Positions 48,660-60,530 of a stretch of DNA of 64,000 nucleotides are shown one piece after another. The position numbers were made by a program, and so were the translations under genes. Below the pieces are notes generated by a model. That model had not been told where the DNA came from, did no database searches, and saw only the letters and a list, made by a program, of their open reading frames with translations. The stretch lies in contig CM068825.1 of assembly GCA_028554795.2 (NCBI GenBank), forward strand, positions 159,895,398 to 159,959,397, in the 5' to 3' direction. Source of the DNA: Sinohyriopsis cumingii (taxonomy: Eukaryota > Mollusca > Bivalvia > Unionida > Unionidae). How positions within the stretch are numbered: the stretch's first letter is position 1; every line of letters begins with the position of its first letter.

Positions 48660-49276
48660 CAATCTTTTCGATCAGCTGTGCTCTGTCATTCGCCCTGGAG
48701 GGCTATTCCTTATTGACGAGCTCTAGCATGGCGGGAATGACATGCTTGGCCAATCAGCGCATAGGACACACTGTAAATATGCATGACTACAAAAAATAGA
48801 CTCAACTAAACGGGTTTCCTCATACCTGAGCCAGGTGTAAACGTACGGAACAGTTTATAAAAACAGAGTCTGGTAACTCGATTCCAATCAGGATAGGTGT
48901 ATCCAACGTGTATCCGAGATCCTTGGAGTGTTTCGTATTGCTTCAGTAGGAAACAGAAAGCGGGTTCAGGATCAGTGACGCACGTCACGGAGTGACAGTG
49001 AAAATACCTGCGCGACGAGCAGTGATCTGGAGAGTGTACGGGCCAGTGGGCCCTGCGGTATGTAGTTAGAACTGTACATACACTTCTTCGCTTCGTTAGC
49101 TCTTCAAACCTAACTTGTTCACGGTCCCGTGGGCTCGGGTTTTCCTTTAATCTTTTGTCAATCAGTGGGTAGTCAATTGTTGAACAATATACTTTACTAG
49201 CGTTTACTACTAATTCTATAAAAAGGTATTTGTAGTTTTTGTGTGTGTGATATCCTCGCCTCCTGCCTATTTTCAG
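48660..49276 (+). promoter_or_regulatory. Promoter-like region and possible 5' untranslated exon
   Basis: Locally richer in CpG than its surroundings. It holds CCAAT at 48750 in GGCCAATCAGCGC, and GTGACGCACGTCAC at 48975-48988, two inverted CRE half sites two bases apart. A donor-like GCG|GTATGT at 49057/49058 and a strong acceptor (CCTCCTGCCTATTTTCAG, ending 49276) would define a 5'-UTR intron. Promoter function is inferred from these signals and the downstream coding exon. Confidence 0.45.
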
Positions 49277-49347
49277 AAGTAAACAATCCTGACGTGAGGT
49301 GAATAGGAGTACTTTTCGATCAGCCTCGTCTTTATAGGAGAGTCGTC

Positions 49348-49693
49348 GTGGATCAAGGCAATTTAGGAATAATTTTAAAACCCGTCAACCTGGAGGGGGG
49401 AACGATTGTGGGTGTGTTGGTGCCGGCTTCAGGAGTGACAAGCCTAGCCACCAATGACACCAACAACAACAACACATCAGTGTCTTTATCCACTCCATCC
49501 ACCGCCATAACTACCAATGCTATTGAGATGGTGGCGACGACCAGCGAGGAGTCTCAGATAACGAATATCCTACAGTCCATCCCAGAAATGCAACTCCATC
49601 AGGCCCACATAACAGGGCATCAGATTCTGGTACAGGCAGCTGCCGAAATCACAGGGCCAAACTCTCCTACATCGAAGACAGGCGCTAGTAAAG
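49348..49693 (+). CDS. First coding exon of an unrecognised host gene (regulatory-protein-like)
   Basis: The frame is open from 49303 to the donor AAAG|GTAAGA at 49693/49694, with GTG at 49348 where an initiator would be expected (context GTCGTCGTGG). The peptide starts DQGNLGIILKPVNLEGGTIV, becomes Thr/Ser/Asn-rich (disordered), then has helical SQITNILQSIPEMQ and HQILVQAAAEI. This composition fits the N-terminal disordered part of a transcriptional regulator, but no domain is visible and I do not name it. The first in-frame ATG is at 49528, codon 61. The acceptor at 49276 suggests an upstream non-coding exon. Later exons were not recognised and may lie beyond the window. Coding bias and splice signals make this the most credible host exon here. 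Confidence 0.55.
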
Positions 49694-51490
49694 GTAAGAA
49701 AGACATCATGTGCATCTTTTGACAAGTGCTTCACTTTATTTTAAATAAGATTTTCTAACTACAGTTCCATGAGCTTCACTGAAGCAGTGCCATGGAAATA
49801 AACGGATTTTCTTAATAAATAATCCACTTTGGTCCGGCGAGTGCATGGTTACGAAGATGGCTCCTAATGTATATTACGCGCACCTGTCAGTAGACCCACA
49901 TAACAGCAGCATGGTATATAAAACTAGCCCCATCATTTGTTTCCATCAACAGGAAGGTTAGGAACCCGTCAGGTGGTATCTTTAAACTACTGCTTTATTT
50001 TTAGTTAAATGAAATTGACCTATACTGTTCAACAAAATAGTGTATGCACACACAAAAACGTGACGGCGTAAGTGCTGTTTAGTTTATTTTTGGTGTATTT
50101 ATCTAATTTTTGAGCGGTTGTGTATGTAGTTTATATTAATTTTCTCAACTTAACGTTGTTTATAGAAGTATATACAGCTGTGTATTTAAGAAACAGTTGA
50201 ATAATGCGTTGTAAAAAAAACGGGCAAATTGGAATTGTAGTATTTATATGCAAGAACTCGAGTTCAACAATACTATTAAGTATAGTAACCTTGTTCACAG
50301 TTGTGTAACTTTAACCTGTACAGCTACATTTATGAATAAATGCTATCATCCTGACATCAGACGTGTTGGAACGGCTTCAGCACCTTTTTTTACGCTGAGT
50401 TGTCTGTGCTACTAACTGTGTAAATAATGATTAAGTATTTTCTTTAATTTTTGGAAATGAGTTGAAACTGGAAAATCGAAGTTGCACATGAAAACCTTAA
50501 AATCGTCCCAATCCTTTTCTAGTTTGTGATGTTATACCTTTTAACCCTTTAGACTGTCATGTAGCCCCCTCTCAACAGGATGTACCGCAATAATCGAGGT
50601 TTACCTGTAAATTGCTAACTTGTCTGGTAGTTTCAATACATAACAATCGTCTCCTCCTATTATCGCGAATCAAATTGCCCCGACTGAAAAGAATCGTAAT
50701 GCTGCAAGTACAATGCCCAAGAGCCGAATTATGCAATGCTCAATTGTCCACCCGTTTTTGTCTTGGGAGTTGGCCTGAGGAAAAGAGACTAATATCTGTT
50801 GACACAATCCAGACAAGCTCTAGTCCCGCAAAGAAATGTGATGTATAAAAAGGGGTGACATTCCTTTATATAGTATTAACTGTAAATTGTTAGCCCGTTG
50901 ATGGTAGTTATGCGTGTATATGTTTGTGTAAACTATACTTTTGAGACGGGTTGTTAAATATCTGAACATTAAAGCTGAAGTAAACTAATTAGAACTAAAA
51001 TTTTAATGGTAATGTTTTAACAAAGGCTCATAGGAAACAGGCCATATATCGTTCCTCATTTAATATTTCAAGATTGGAAGGTGCTTGTTATTTTTATATG
51101 TTGGAAGAAATTGTGTATCTTGAAGCTAATAAAAAAGTAAGTTAATAAATTGAAGATATGATAAAATTCCTGTTGGAAAAATAAATCTTTAGAGAGGGAT
51201 GAAATAAACACATGCACAATATATTGGTTATAGTGGTATTTTGCATCCATCAACGCATTTTCGAACAACTTCTCTCCACCTGACTTCAGTAAGAATGCAG
51301 CATCAGTGTTTCCCTTTACCCTCATTTATGCTTCAAGGACACCCAAAGGTTTTGTTTGCCGCCCCCTCCACCACCATCCTTTTGATACCAAAATTCGTTT
51401 CTTACTCAGTCTGACCCCCAGTTCTGACACCAAAAGTGATTTTTTTACTCCCCACTCTTGCATCCCTATGGAATACTCTGAGTACAGTCA
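49694..51490 (+). other. Probable intron of the 49-kb gene
   Basis: AT-rich sequence after the donor at 49694. The only longer frame (50612-50848) lacks recognisable content. No acceptor followed by a matching coding frame was found. Confidence 0.35.
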
Positions 51491-51499
51491 GAAAATTGT

Positions 51500-52372
51500 C
51501 AAAATCAATGATAGAAATGTAATAACTATCAGTGATAGAAACATGTCATAACATCAGTGACACGGAAATATGCCATAGCATCAGTTTTAGTAATGTCATA
51601 ACTATTGGTGATACAGAAATGTGTCATAACATCAGTGACAGAAATGTCATAACATCATTGATAGAAATATGTCATAACCTTCAATGACAGAGAAATGTCA
51701 TAACTATCGATGATAGAAATATGTCTCAATTTGTAATGATACAGAAATATCATTACTATCAGTGATATAGAAATATTCCATAATATCAGTGACACAGAAA
51801 TATGTCATGACTATCAGTGGTACAGAAATGTCATGACCATCAGTGGTACAAAAATGTCATAACAATCAGTGATACAGAAATGTCATGACTATCAGTGGTA
51901 CAGAAATGTCATAACTATTAGTGATACAGAAATGTCGTGACTATCAGTGGTACAGAAATGTCATGACTATCAGTGGTACAGAAATGTCATGGCTATCAGT
52001 GGTCCAGAAATGTCATAACTATTAGTGATACAGAAATGTCATGACTATCAGTGGTTCAGAAATGTCACGACTATCAGTGGTACAGAAATGTCATGACTAT
52101 CAGTGTACAGAAATGTCATGACTATCAGTGGTACAGAAATGTCATGACTATCAGTGGTACAGAAATGTGACTATCAGTGGTACAGAAATGTCACGACTAT
52201 CAGTGGTCCAGAAATGTCATGACTATCAGTGGTACAGAAATGTCATGTCTATCAGTAGTACAGAAATGTCATGACTATCAGTGGTACAGAAATTCATGAC
52301 TATCAGTGGTACAGAAATGTCATGACTATCAGTGGTACAGAAATAATGTAACTATTATCGATACAGAGGTGT
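51500..52372. repeat. 26-bp tandem array, about 33 copies
   Basis: The unit contains GTCATGACTATCAGTGGTAC plus AGAAAT. The left third is more diverged (CATAACATCAGTGATAGAAA forms), and the right two thirds are homogeneous with occasional 1-3-bp deletions, suggesting recent expansion rightwards. Confidence 0.93.
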
Positions 52373-52768
52373 CACAAGTATAAATAATAGAAAGAAAGTG
52401 AGATTGATGAAATGTGTTATATAAAGTTTAAATGTGATAAGAACAAGACGCCTTAAAAAATATAAATTGTATTCCAGAATATAGGCAGAGTATCTTGAAA
52501 ATCATGAGTTAGAGAGTTGAATTATTCATGGTAACCCTGTCATAGTATAATTGAAAATAAATTAAAATGTATGTCCTAAAATAATTGCTGAGGCATTGGC
52601 TTGGGGAGGACGGGGCGAAATTAAACTTGAAAAAGGATAATATCTTAGTAAAAAATATTTTGTTTTTATCAGCATCTACTATGAAACGAACATTATTGAA
52701 ATAGAAGGAACTGTCTGGTGAACGTATTATATAACTGTAAATAGTTTGTATGCTATCGCCCAGCTTTC

Positions 52769-52805
<37 letters not shown>

Positions 52806-53945
52806 ACGCCTGGGTAAATGGTGTAATTTGTCTTTAAAAAAAGAGACGTCTTTTAATTTCATCTTCACAACTTTGGCTGAAGAATAAATGTGCCTGGGGA
52901 TGCCCAATTATGATAGACCAGTGACGTTTTTATTTATGACGTTAAGTCTAAGATTGGCAGTGTAAGTTGAGCAAGTCAAGAACAGTTACTAATGGGCATA
53001 GTGAAGCATATTCATTTTTGTACGATTTCAAACGAAAATAATTTGTAATAAATTCAAAGTTTCTGAATTTGTTAAAGTCTTTGCTTTCATACAAAGGACA
53101 AATTTTTGTTTGCCTGCTTTCTAAAATCTGAAACGAATTATGAATCATTTTACATTATATTTAAAAAGTGTGTTATGTTCTTTATTTTCTTCATGGTGTC
53201 TTTTTATTTTATTTTATTTTTTTTTTTTTCATTCTTAAGCAAGATCAGGTATTCCAGGTCAGAAAAATATTTTGAACCTTATTTTTATTCAAATCATGCA
53301 GACAAATTATGCAAAAAACGTACAGACGCAATCACACACAGTTTTATATGGGTGTGTCACAAATTGCTAAACCTTCTGACATTTGAGTCTATATAGCGAT
53401 GGTGTACCTTCTATTTTACTCTCAAAGTATAAAATGTTGTCCAGACAGTTATTTCTATATTTCTATATTCTACACCAAAATTCACGGTTATTCACTTTTT
53501 CGCAGTTCGCTTTTCTTAAGATAAAGTAGTTTCCATAAATGTTACTTTCATTCAATATGTTAATTTTTCAAATTAACAGCATCAATATATTGCAAAACCT
53601 ACCTTTCATTACCTAAGAATGTCAATTATATTCGTTCGAAATACAAAATACAATTATTTTTCTTACTTTATTCGGTTTTGCCGTTTGATATGATTGATGT
53701 GAAACGTACTGTCTGTAATGGCTTATACATCAAGTCCAACAGCAAACTACGCAGACCCAGATGTTCCGCCACGGAATGCGCTAGCATATCTGGATCTGTG
53801 CAGTTTGTTAGGAGCAATCAGTAGAATAAACAACATTTACCCTGGTCTGTATGAGCGTTCTGTTATGTCAGACCAGGGTCTTTGTTTGGTTCTGGGGTGA
53901 CACTGTAAGTGAATACATACGTTATGCGAAGGGAAGGTGTATCAG
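52373..53945. other. Non-coding with (GA)n at 52769-52801
   Basis: No gene recognised. A GACCAGGGTCTTTGTTTGGT sequence near 53871 and the earlier ACCCTGGTCTG near 53839 form a small inverted repeat. Confidence 0.35.

Positions 53946-53948
<3 letters not shown>

Positions 53949-54029
<81 letters not shown>
53949..54029. repeat. (TA)n microsatellite
   Basis: About 40 units. Confidence 0.97.
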
Positions 54030-54032
<3 letters not shown>

Positions 54033-54160
54033 ATATTTACTGACGAATCTTAATTGATGTTATCAATTGCCTCACTCTCTTTTTCTCAACAAGAATGTCA
54101 CATTTTTGTGTGGAATACATCAAACACACCTAGTTCACCTCTAAAGTCAATCCTTTTGTT

Positions 54161-54418
54161 TTAAACTAGCTTGATGGAAACCTTCGGGCACCGGTTACAA
54201 TGATACAGCAATTCGGGTTTATCAATCATTTCAAACTCGTTCAGTTGCTTAAAGTGGAGACGACGACGTAGATATGGCAACAAAGTATTTTCAGTAATTG
54301 AAAGGTTTACCATGTTTTCAACTACTGTAAGTAAAGCAAAAGGCAATGAAGATGTAGTATGGAATATTTTATCATTTCCTCTTTGATGCCTAAGAAGGTT
54401 AAACCCTAGCTTTCTCAA
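54161..54418 (-). other. Possible gene fragment with leucine-rich pattern
   Basis: An open frame of 85 codons beginning with TTG rather than ATG. The peptide has a regular hydrophobic spacing (SLPFALLTVVENMVNLSITE, LLPYLRRRLHFKQLNEFEMI, then LLYHC), which loosely resembles leucine-rich repeats or a helical receptor segment. No splice sites were settled and no partner exons seen. It may be an exon fragment, a pseudogene or chance. Confidence 0.25.
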
Positions 54419-54922
54419 CGGTTGTATCTCGTCCAGTTCCGTGGCACGGTCATTGGGGTTTATACATGACGTAAATGGACTAATATATCCTGTCTGTAAG
54501 AAGGAAGATTCAGACTACAGGATACATTTTGTAACCTTTTTTTTAACCTTCATGCCGTTCCTTATTTTCGTCCTTTATACCGGTTTGCTTTCGTACAATG
54601 ATTTTTCATTATTTATGTGACAAAGGACCAATATCAACATTTGCAAAGAATGTTAACAGAACACAATTTCAAATTAATACGTTATGGATAATGTATCTAC
54701 CACCAGATCATGGCTGATATGCAGAAGGGGCTTTCTCATGGGAGACATTGACAATATAAGCCACATTCGACTTACATTTTCCACAGTGTATCCTTGTAAA
54801 ATATTAATACAGAAAGATGTAGTAACATAGCATGTTCTTATACTCAGTCTTTGACGAGAATGGGATTGATATGCCTTGAACCGAGTAGAATGCACTACTC
54901 TGTCCTGTTATAAAAAGCAAGG

Positions 54923-55040
54923 GTGGGCACAATACGGCCCGCGGGCCTGATCCGGCCCTTGACCTGGTTTTATCCGTTCATTTGCATAATAGGGTGTACT
55001 TAAAAAAATCACTTATCAGGCCTGCGCCCGGGAGGAAGTT
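54923..55040 (+). mobile_element. hAT-like transposon end fragment
   Basis: CAAGGGTGGGCACAATACGG followed by CCCGCGGGCCTGATCCGGCC matches the style of terminal sequence widely found in non-autonomous hAT elements (CAGGGGTGGGCAA... type ends). No opposite end or transposase is visible, so only a fragment is claimed. Confidence 0.55.
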
Positions 55041-55049
55041 ATCCGTGTC

Positions 55050-55880
55050 TGTTAAAAAGGCTTCTACTGTCCCATACTCTCCAATCTCAAGCTACTTTAT
55101 AATAAAGAAAATCCACGTGCTTGCGAGTAATGACTAAAACAATAATTTAATTAACATGTATATCAATGCATTTCAGATTAATTCGAAATAATATACCGTT
55201 TGAATTGAAATTGTATTGACGTTCTTGTCATTCTAGCCAAAATAATTTTTACCATAACAAGGCATGAAAACCAGTAGCGTACCATGCCTGTCGGAACCCA
55301 TACACAGATTAAAAAGCATAAGAATAAATGAGCGATAGATAATCCATCTACTAATCCTTCCGATCCACCTATTTCAGATTAGCTGTTTGGTTCTCAAAAA
55401 GAGGTTTGGTGCTGTTGGCTTCTGTCTGTTCGTCGATCGTTATTTTTGTCATAACATATCAGCACTGAGAGTGCCAACGTTAAATCGGATTGAGACAGAT
55501 TAATGTCGGCATGCATTGGTTCCTAAATATTAAGTACATTGTTCATAATTTAATTGCATCTTTACAAGAAAGAAAGGAAGACGGGGATTTAATTTAAGTC
55601 TACTGAATGTGATAAATTCATTGCCTTGTTGATAGTGCATATATATTTGATAGTGTCATGACAGTTCGCAAAGTCGGCAAGCACTGCGGTCGACGTTACA
55701 AATTCATGAAACATTTGAATACTCGAGTTTGTCACTGGAACGATGTATTATCATTGACTTTATTTCACGGTGATGTTTTTGTTCGTGATTTAACCTTCAA
55801 ACACCGACAAAATTAAAGAAAAAGATATTGTGGCAATAATGTTGACAGGTGCAATACCTTGTCTTAAATGTCAAATTTAG
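55050..55880. other. Non-coding, nothing recognised
   Basis: AT-rich sequence without credible frames. Confidence 0.3.
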
Positions 55881-55884
55881 CAGC

Positions 55885-56052
55885 ATGGTAAACCAAGTCG
55901 CGCTCACCTTCATCATACTCCTGACATTTGGCATCATATGTCTAGTTTCAGCTGTCTGGATTTATTACGAAGAGATGTGGAGGACATTTAGGTACAAACA
56001 GAGTAGTACATGGCGAAAAATGAGGACTCTTCGTGGTTTTATCAAAAGCTGA
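55885..56052 (+). CDS. Possible 55-residue single-pass membrane microprotein
   Basis: ATG at 55885 in the context CAGCATGG, ending TGA at 56052. Residues 1-24 form a hydrophobic helix (VALTFIILLTFGIICLVSAV) directly followed by WIYYEEMW and then a basic tail with Lys, Arg and Trp (KQSSTWRKMRTLRGFIKS). This is a classic type of small membrane-anchored protein with a positive cytoplasmic tail. The frame extends upstream to a weak start at 55849, but the ATG has the better context. No family recognised and no adjoining gene. A chance frame or an exon of a larger gene are real alternatives. Confidence 0.3.
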   Translation: MVNQVALTFIILLTFGIICLVSAVWIYYEEMWRTFRYKQSSTWRKMRTLRGFIKS

Positions 56053-56059
56053 GTGGTAA

Positions 56060-57290
56060 TGCAAATGCGAATAAATCAAAAACATATCTGGATTACTTCA
56101 AGTTTTGTCTTATCTTCAGGTGTGTTCTCGTCTGTGCATCATAATTCTCGGATCGCTCAAAATAAAACTGATTAAACACGCATACATACGGGAACATGTT
56201 TTAAAACTGGACCTGGTTTGACAGTGATCTATAGATTTTCACGTGTACTTTATATTTATATTGTATTTGGAGTTGGATGAAAATATGCATAAATTCTACA
56301 ACTCGCTAATGTCACATTAAGCAATAATCGCCATGTTTAAATTTTCAGTTATGGGTTAATGTCCATTTATTTATTTCTTTTACAAACAAAACACAAAGTA
56401 GTTATTCTACTTCCTAAAAGGATAAGTTACATATATATTTCTGGACAGACATTGACCTTTTATGTACAGAAAGCAAACACTCCGCAAGACCGGTAATGAA
56501 TATCTCACCACAGAGTCAGCTTTTACGATAAGTATTACATGGCTTTCTCTGCATGGAGAATGTCGCGTGATACCATCTACGCTCCCCGGAAGCTGCAGAC
56601 AATTGTATTGTTTGTCGAGGTATCTGCGTCAGGCTGAAATTCGATATTTTGTTTCTATGGGCATTAGCAATTCTCACTGGAAATGTACACCGAACGTTGC
56701 ATTCCAAAAGTGGCAGTGATTTTGTACCGTTTTTGTCTGCATTTATGTACTATACAACTGCATCATCGATAACCTTTGCCAGCTGCCGATGCAAGTCTCA
56801 ATAGATGACATAGCACACGATACCCCAGTCCTCGGTGCTCATATGAAATGGACATCGTTTGGTCAGTGAGTAGCCTGCCAGGCTCGTGACCAGAAGGACA
56901 TAGAACACACTTAATTTTACTATATGTTCTCTACATTTGTTTCTCAATACTGACCTTTCCACTGTGTGACAATCAATACAAATCATATGTTAATCTAAAA
57001 TACCTTCAAAGATGACTTCACGGTGAAGTTCTTGTCAAAGGTTGACGTGCATTTTTGGAGAGGCTGGACTGTCAACAGAGCAGCATGTAAACAGAACACA
57101 GATTTCACTTCCGGATCATCACCAAGGCTTTATTACTCACTGTGCACTGTCGCCGAAATACACACGGAACACCACACGCTGAGCTCATATTCTCAAGAAT
57201 AAACAATTACTTTTAAATCCATACCAAAAAATGCATAAATATAACTCTTCTATCACTACCAAAATGAGAGAGGAAAAATGTTCTTAAAAT
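56060..57290. other. Non-coding, nothing recognised
   Basis: No credible gene. The frame at 56462-56719 lacks domain features. Confidence 0.3.
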
Positions 57291-57299
57291 AGGCTGTTC

Positions 57300-57500
57300 A
57301 TTCGAGTCCTTCAATCGGAACAGACCGGTTATGCTACCATTGTTTATCCCTGGGCAAGGTACATTACTCCCATCGCATGGGCACTAAGTAAACGGCGTGT
57401 GTTTCAGTATCGTAAGCCTCCAGACCAAACCAGTCTTGTAAACGCGTGTGTTTGTCTTGGATCCCAGACAGTTCATTCTCCATCTTGTCACGACACAAGC
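57300..57500 (+). mobile_element. SINE fragment with V-SINE-like core (family S3)
   Basis: Contains TTATCCCTGGGCAAGGTACA followed by TTACTCCCATCGCATGGGC, the widely shared 3' core of V-SINE-type elements. Related cores lie at 60.43 and 61.95 kb. Confidence 0.45.
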
Positions 57501-57804
57501 TAAAGCGTCGAACGGTGGTTTAAGAAACGAACGAAATAAAAAAAAAACCGAAAAAATAAAACAATTTTACTAAAAGGGATATAATGTCAAACTTGTGTTA
57601 CGGTGCTGACGGCAATGATGACGTTGGTGAAACGACCACATCTCTCGGTGGCTTCTCAAGCAAGGCAAATAGTAGATCAAAGTACAGCTCGCCATATTCA
57701 AAAGCTGAATGACTATATATGTATACTTTTTAAAATAGCAAATCACTTATACTCCATGTTCAGTACCAAGTTTGACAGCATAATGTACATTAACTGGAAC
57801 AAAT

Positions 57805-57990
57805 TTCGGACCCGCCGTACCTCTATGGTTAGAGTGTCGTACTTGTAATCCAACGGTCACGGATTTCATACCCGACAAGGCCAACATGGGTCGGCTACCT
57901 CTATGTCTTGATGGGAAGGATACTTATCTTCCATTTCCTCAGCATATTATATCTGATGTCTTTAAAGACTCCTTAAAACCTGCAGCAAAA
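57805..57990 (+). mobile_element. tRNA-derived SINE, short copy
   Basis: The head CTCTATGGTTAGAGTGTCGT (A-box region) and GGATTTCATACCCGAC (B-box region) are followed by GGTCGGCTACC and a core TCTTGATGGGAAGGATACTT similar to the S3 core. Confidence 0.55.
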
Positions 57991-58590
57991 AGAAATGGTA
58001 CATATTTATTCGGTTGCTTCTGACACTTCATTTCGAGGCGAAACAAATAGATCAAGGCAGTTATGTCTTAGAGGAGAGAAATAACCCAATTGTTAAACGA
58101 CATGCGATAAGGTAGAACTGATTAGGATTCATTTCATTCATAACCCATTTTGTGATGTCATCCAAACTGAACGTGGAACTCGTGCAGCTCGTGCTAGAAT
58201 AATGCCGAACAAATGGACAGAGAATAAATCTCTTCGCTGCCGATAAGAATCTCAATGACAATGTATACAATTTTACGATAAACCATTTAACTCTTTTTTC
58301 TTACATTTTAATTTTTCGTGCTTCTTTTTTTTTTGGGGGGGGTGGGGGTGGAAGGTACTGTGATTTTCCTTCCAAACAGGACAAAAATAATTTTCATCTC
58401 AACATAACTTTACGGGGGTAGAATTAGTTCTATCTATTTGGGGGGGGGCAAATTAGAGCATTATTATTTCATGAAGCTGTTTGCATGACGGAAATTTATT
58501 TATATAAAAAGATCCACCCCACCCGGAAACTTAATATGTTCGGTTCCTTATTTGGTTATTTGTGAAACGAATCAGTTGATTAACCATGTA
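57991..58590. other. Non-coding with G runs
   Basis: G runs near 58335 and 58441. No gene recognised. Confidence 0.35.
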
Positions 58591-58592
58591 GT

Positions 58593-58930
58593 AGACCGCT
58601 CCAGTGTCCTAAGTGGTTAGAGCGTCCGCCTCTGATACGGGAGGTCGTCGGTTCGCACCCCGGCCGAATCAAACCAAAGACTTATAAAAATGGTACTAGA
58701 AGCTTTGCGCTCAGGTTAGTCTTATGACTGGTCGGCCGGGTGTCAGGATAATGTGACTGTGGTCGGCCGGGTGTCAGGATAATGTGACTGGGTGGGAGTC
58801 ACCGTGGAATATAATGCTACCTGTCTGCGGCGTGATGCCTCAGTGATAGACATCGCTATAAACTGCCACAATACTGACATCGTAGCGGTATGACTGACAA
58901 ATTGTTACAGCTGATTTAAAATCCTATGTA
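58593..58930 (+). mobile_element. tRNA-derived SINE (family S2), full-length with internal duplication
   Basis: Head CCTAAGTGGTTAGAGCGTCC (A box) and GTCGGTTCGCACCCCGGC (B box), a body with GTGACTGGGTGGGAGTCA, and the end GACATCGTAGCGGTATGACT. A 31-bp piece, GGTCGGCCGGGTGTCAGGAT onward, is tandemly duplicated in this copy only. The tail runs into (CA)n. Confidence 0.85.
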
Positions 58931-58952
58931 ACAGCTATGTTAAAATCCTATG

Positions 58953-59003
<51 letters not shown>
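58953..59003. repeat. (CA)n microsatellite at a SINE 3' end
   Basis: About 25 units following the S2 tail and preceding a truncated S1 SINE. Confidence 0.95.
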
Positions 59004-59007
<4 letters not shown>

Positions 59008-59014
59008 CAAACAA

Positions 59015-59133
59015 CGTTCTTTCCGGGGTTTTACGGGTTCTTCCTCCGCCATTAATTCTGGCCGCCATGTATAGCCTATCGTGTGCTGAAAAATGGCGTT
59101 AAACCCTACAACAACAACAACAACAACAACAAA
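59015..59133 (+). mobile_element. 5'-truncated SINE (family S1)
   Basis: Begins at GTTCTTTCCGGGGTTTTACG, continues CCTCCGCCATTAATTCTGGC and AAAATGGCGTTAAACCC, and ends in (AAC)n. It matches the 3' half of the 35.5-kb copy. The tRNA-like head is absent. Confidence 0.8.
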
Positions 59134-60045
59134 CAACGATATGTTGAGCTTTCTTAAGGTGCCGAATTATTGACCATTCCATCAACTTTTTGGATCACTA
59201 ATGTCAGTATGGGTAGCGTGGATTAACAAAAATAATCATTGGACCCTAGACAAGGGCGTTAAGCTGAAGTTGTGTTATTTTTTTTGTCTCAAAGAATCAC
59301 TCTATTTAGGGCTTTTTGTCGCACATTCCGATTTCCATAAGATGTGGTTATCAGTTTCATATAAAAGTTACAATTTGCTGTAAATTGATGAGGGTAGATA
59401 AGTCCATTTAAAATATTAAGTAATAATTTTAAAGTCTAATCTGAAATAATATTTATGGTGTAAACGTATCTCTTCAGAAATTTATACCAAGACTTACCTA
59501 CAGCTGTACATTGGTTCCTAAAAAATGTGAATGCAGATCTAAAATCTGATTCTTAATTCGGGCAAAATTTCAACATTATGGAGAAATATTCTGTTTTAGT
59601 AATTCAAATTAGACTCTATCTTACGGCCACTAACGTCTCTCAGGCCATATATACTGTGTTTTAATGTTCGTCTTGTCTAAAAGTCTTATTGATAATAATC
59701 GTAGAGCCGGTTGAATTGCCGAATGTTTTCTAAGTGCTCTTGTAACCGTGTTGAATATGTAGACGGATAGAAACTTAATATTTTAGTACATGGGGTTGAA
59801 TTACACAATGAATTTTAAATGATTTACAAAGAGACCCTGCATGACATTTGCTGAGTGGTATATCGGTGTTTATTTTGTTGGTCTATACCATATCAGTCCA
59901 TCCGACTCTGATCTTATTCCAGCTGTATGACAGTCCGATATGACAAGAAAGACGGTTGAATATATTAAATTGAAAGCGCTGTGCAATGTCAGTTGGAAAA
60001 GAATAAAACATATTCATTTGAATTCTTCTTATGATTCAGTGTTTA
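59134..60045. other. Non-coding, nothing recognised
   Basis: AT-rich spacer between SINEs. Confidence 0.3.
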
Positions 60046-60046
60046 G

Positions 60047-60306
60047 TGGATCGCTTCAGTGGCCTAAGTGGTTAGAGCGTCCACCTCGGATGCGGGAGGT
60101 CGTCGGTTCGAACCCCGGCTGAAGACATAAAAATGGTACTAGTAGCTGCCTCGCTTCGGTATAGTTTCAGGAAAATGTGACCAGGTGGGACATGATGCTA
60201 CATGTCGGCAGCATGATGCCCCAGTACTAGACGTCACTATCAACTGCTGCACTGCAGACATCGTAGCGATATGACTGGCAAACTGTTAAAGTTACGTTAA
60301 ACATCG

Positions 60307-60309
<3 letters not shown>
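60047..60309 (+). mobile_element. tRNA-derived SINE (family S2)
   Basis: Head GGCCTAAGTGGTTAGAGCGT and GTCGGTTCGAACCCCGGCTG give intact A and B boxes. The body is GACCAGGTGGGACATGATGC, and the end ATCGTAGCGATATGACTGGC is followed by GTTAAAGTTACGTTAAA. The best preserved S2 head in the window. Tail runs into (GA)n. Confidence 0.87.
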
Positions 60310-60342
<33 letters not shown>

Positions 60343-60352
60343 GTGAGTGAGT
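60310..60352. repeat. (GA)n(GTGA)n microsatellite at a SINE 3' end
   Basis: About 14 GA units then about four GTGA units. Confidence 0.93.
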
Positions 60353-60359
60353 GTTAAGT

Positions 60360-60530
60360 GTGATGGACACGATATCAGTGGGTTGCTGCTTCATATTCTG
60401 CTATACTGCTGTTGGCTACCGCAATGTGTCTCAGGCAAGGTATTTTATTCTCATGGCCACTGCAAAAATAGTCTTTCGTGTGCTGATGTGTCGTGAAACT
60501 CCAAACACCTAAGCAGTTAGTTTTCACACT
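60360..60530 (+). mobile_element. SINE fragment with V-SINE-like core (family S3)
   Basis: GCAATGTGTCTCAGGCAAGG then TATTTTATTCTCATGGCC, followed by TAGTCTTTCGTGTGCTGATG. This aligns with 61.95-62.05 kb. Confidence 0.55.

Noticed and set aside
58605..58672. Apparent tRNA gene
   Set aside because: A and B boxes are present, but the cloverleaf is imperfect and the sequence continues into a body and tail shared with other copies, so it is a SINE head.
60059..60120. Apparent tRNA gene with intact A and B boxes
   Set aside because: Same S2 SINE family as above; no independent acceptor stem or terminator.
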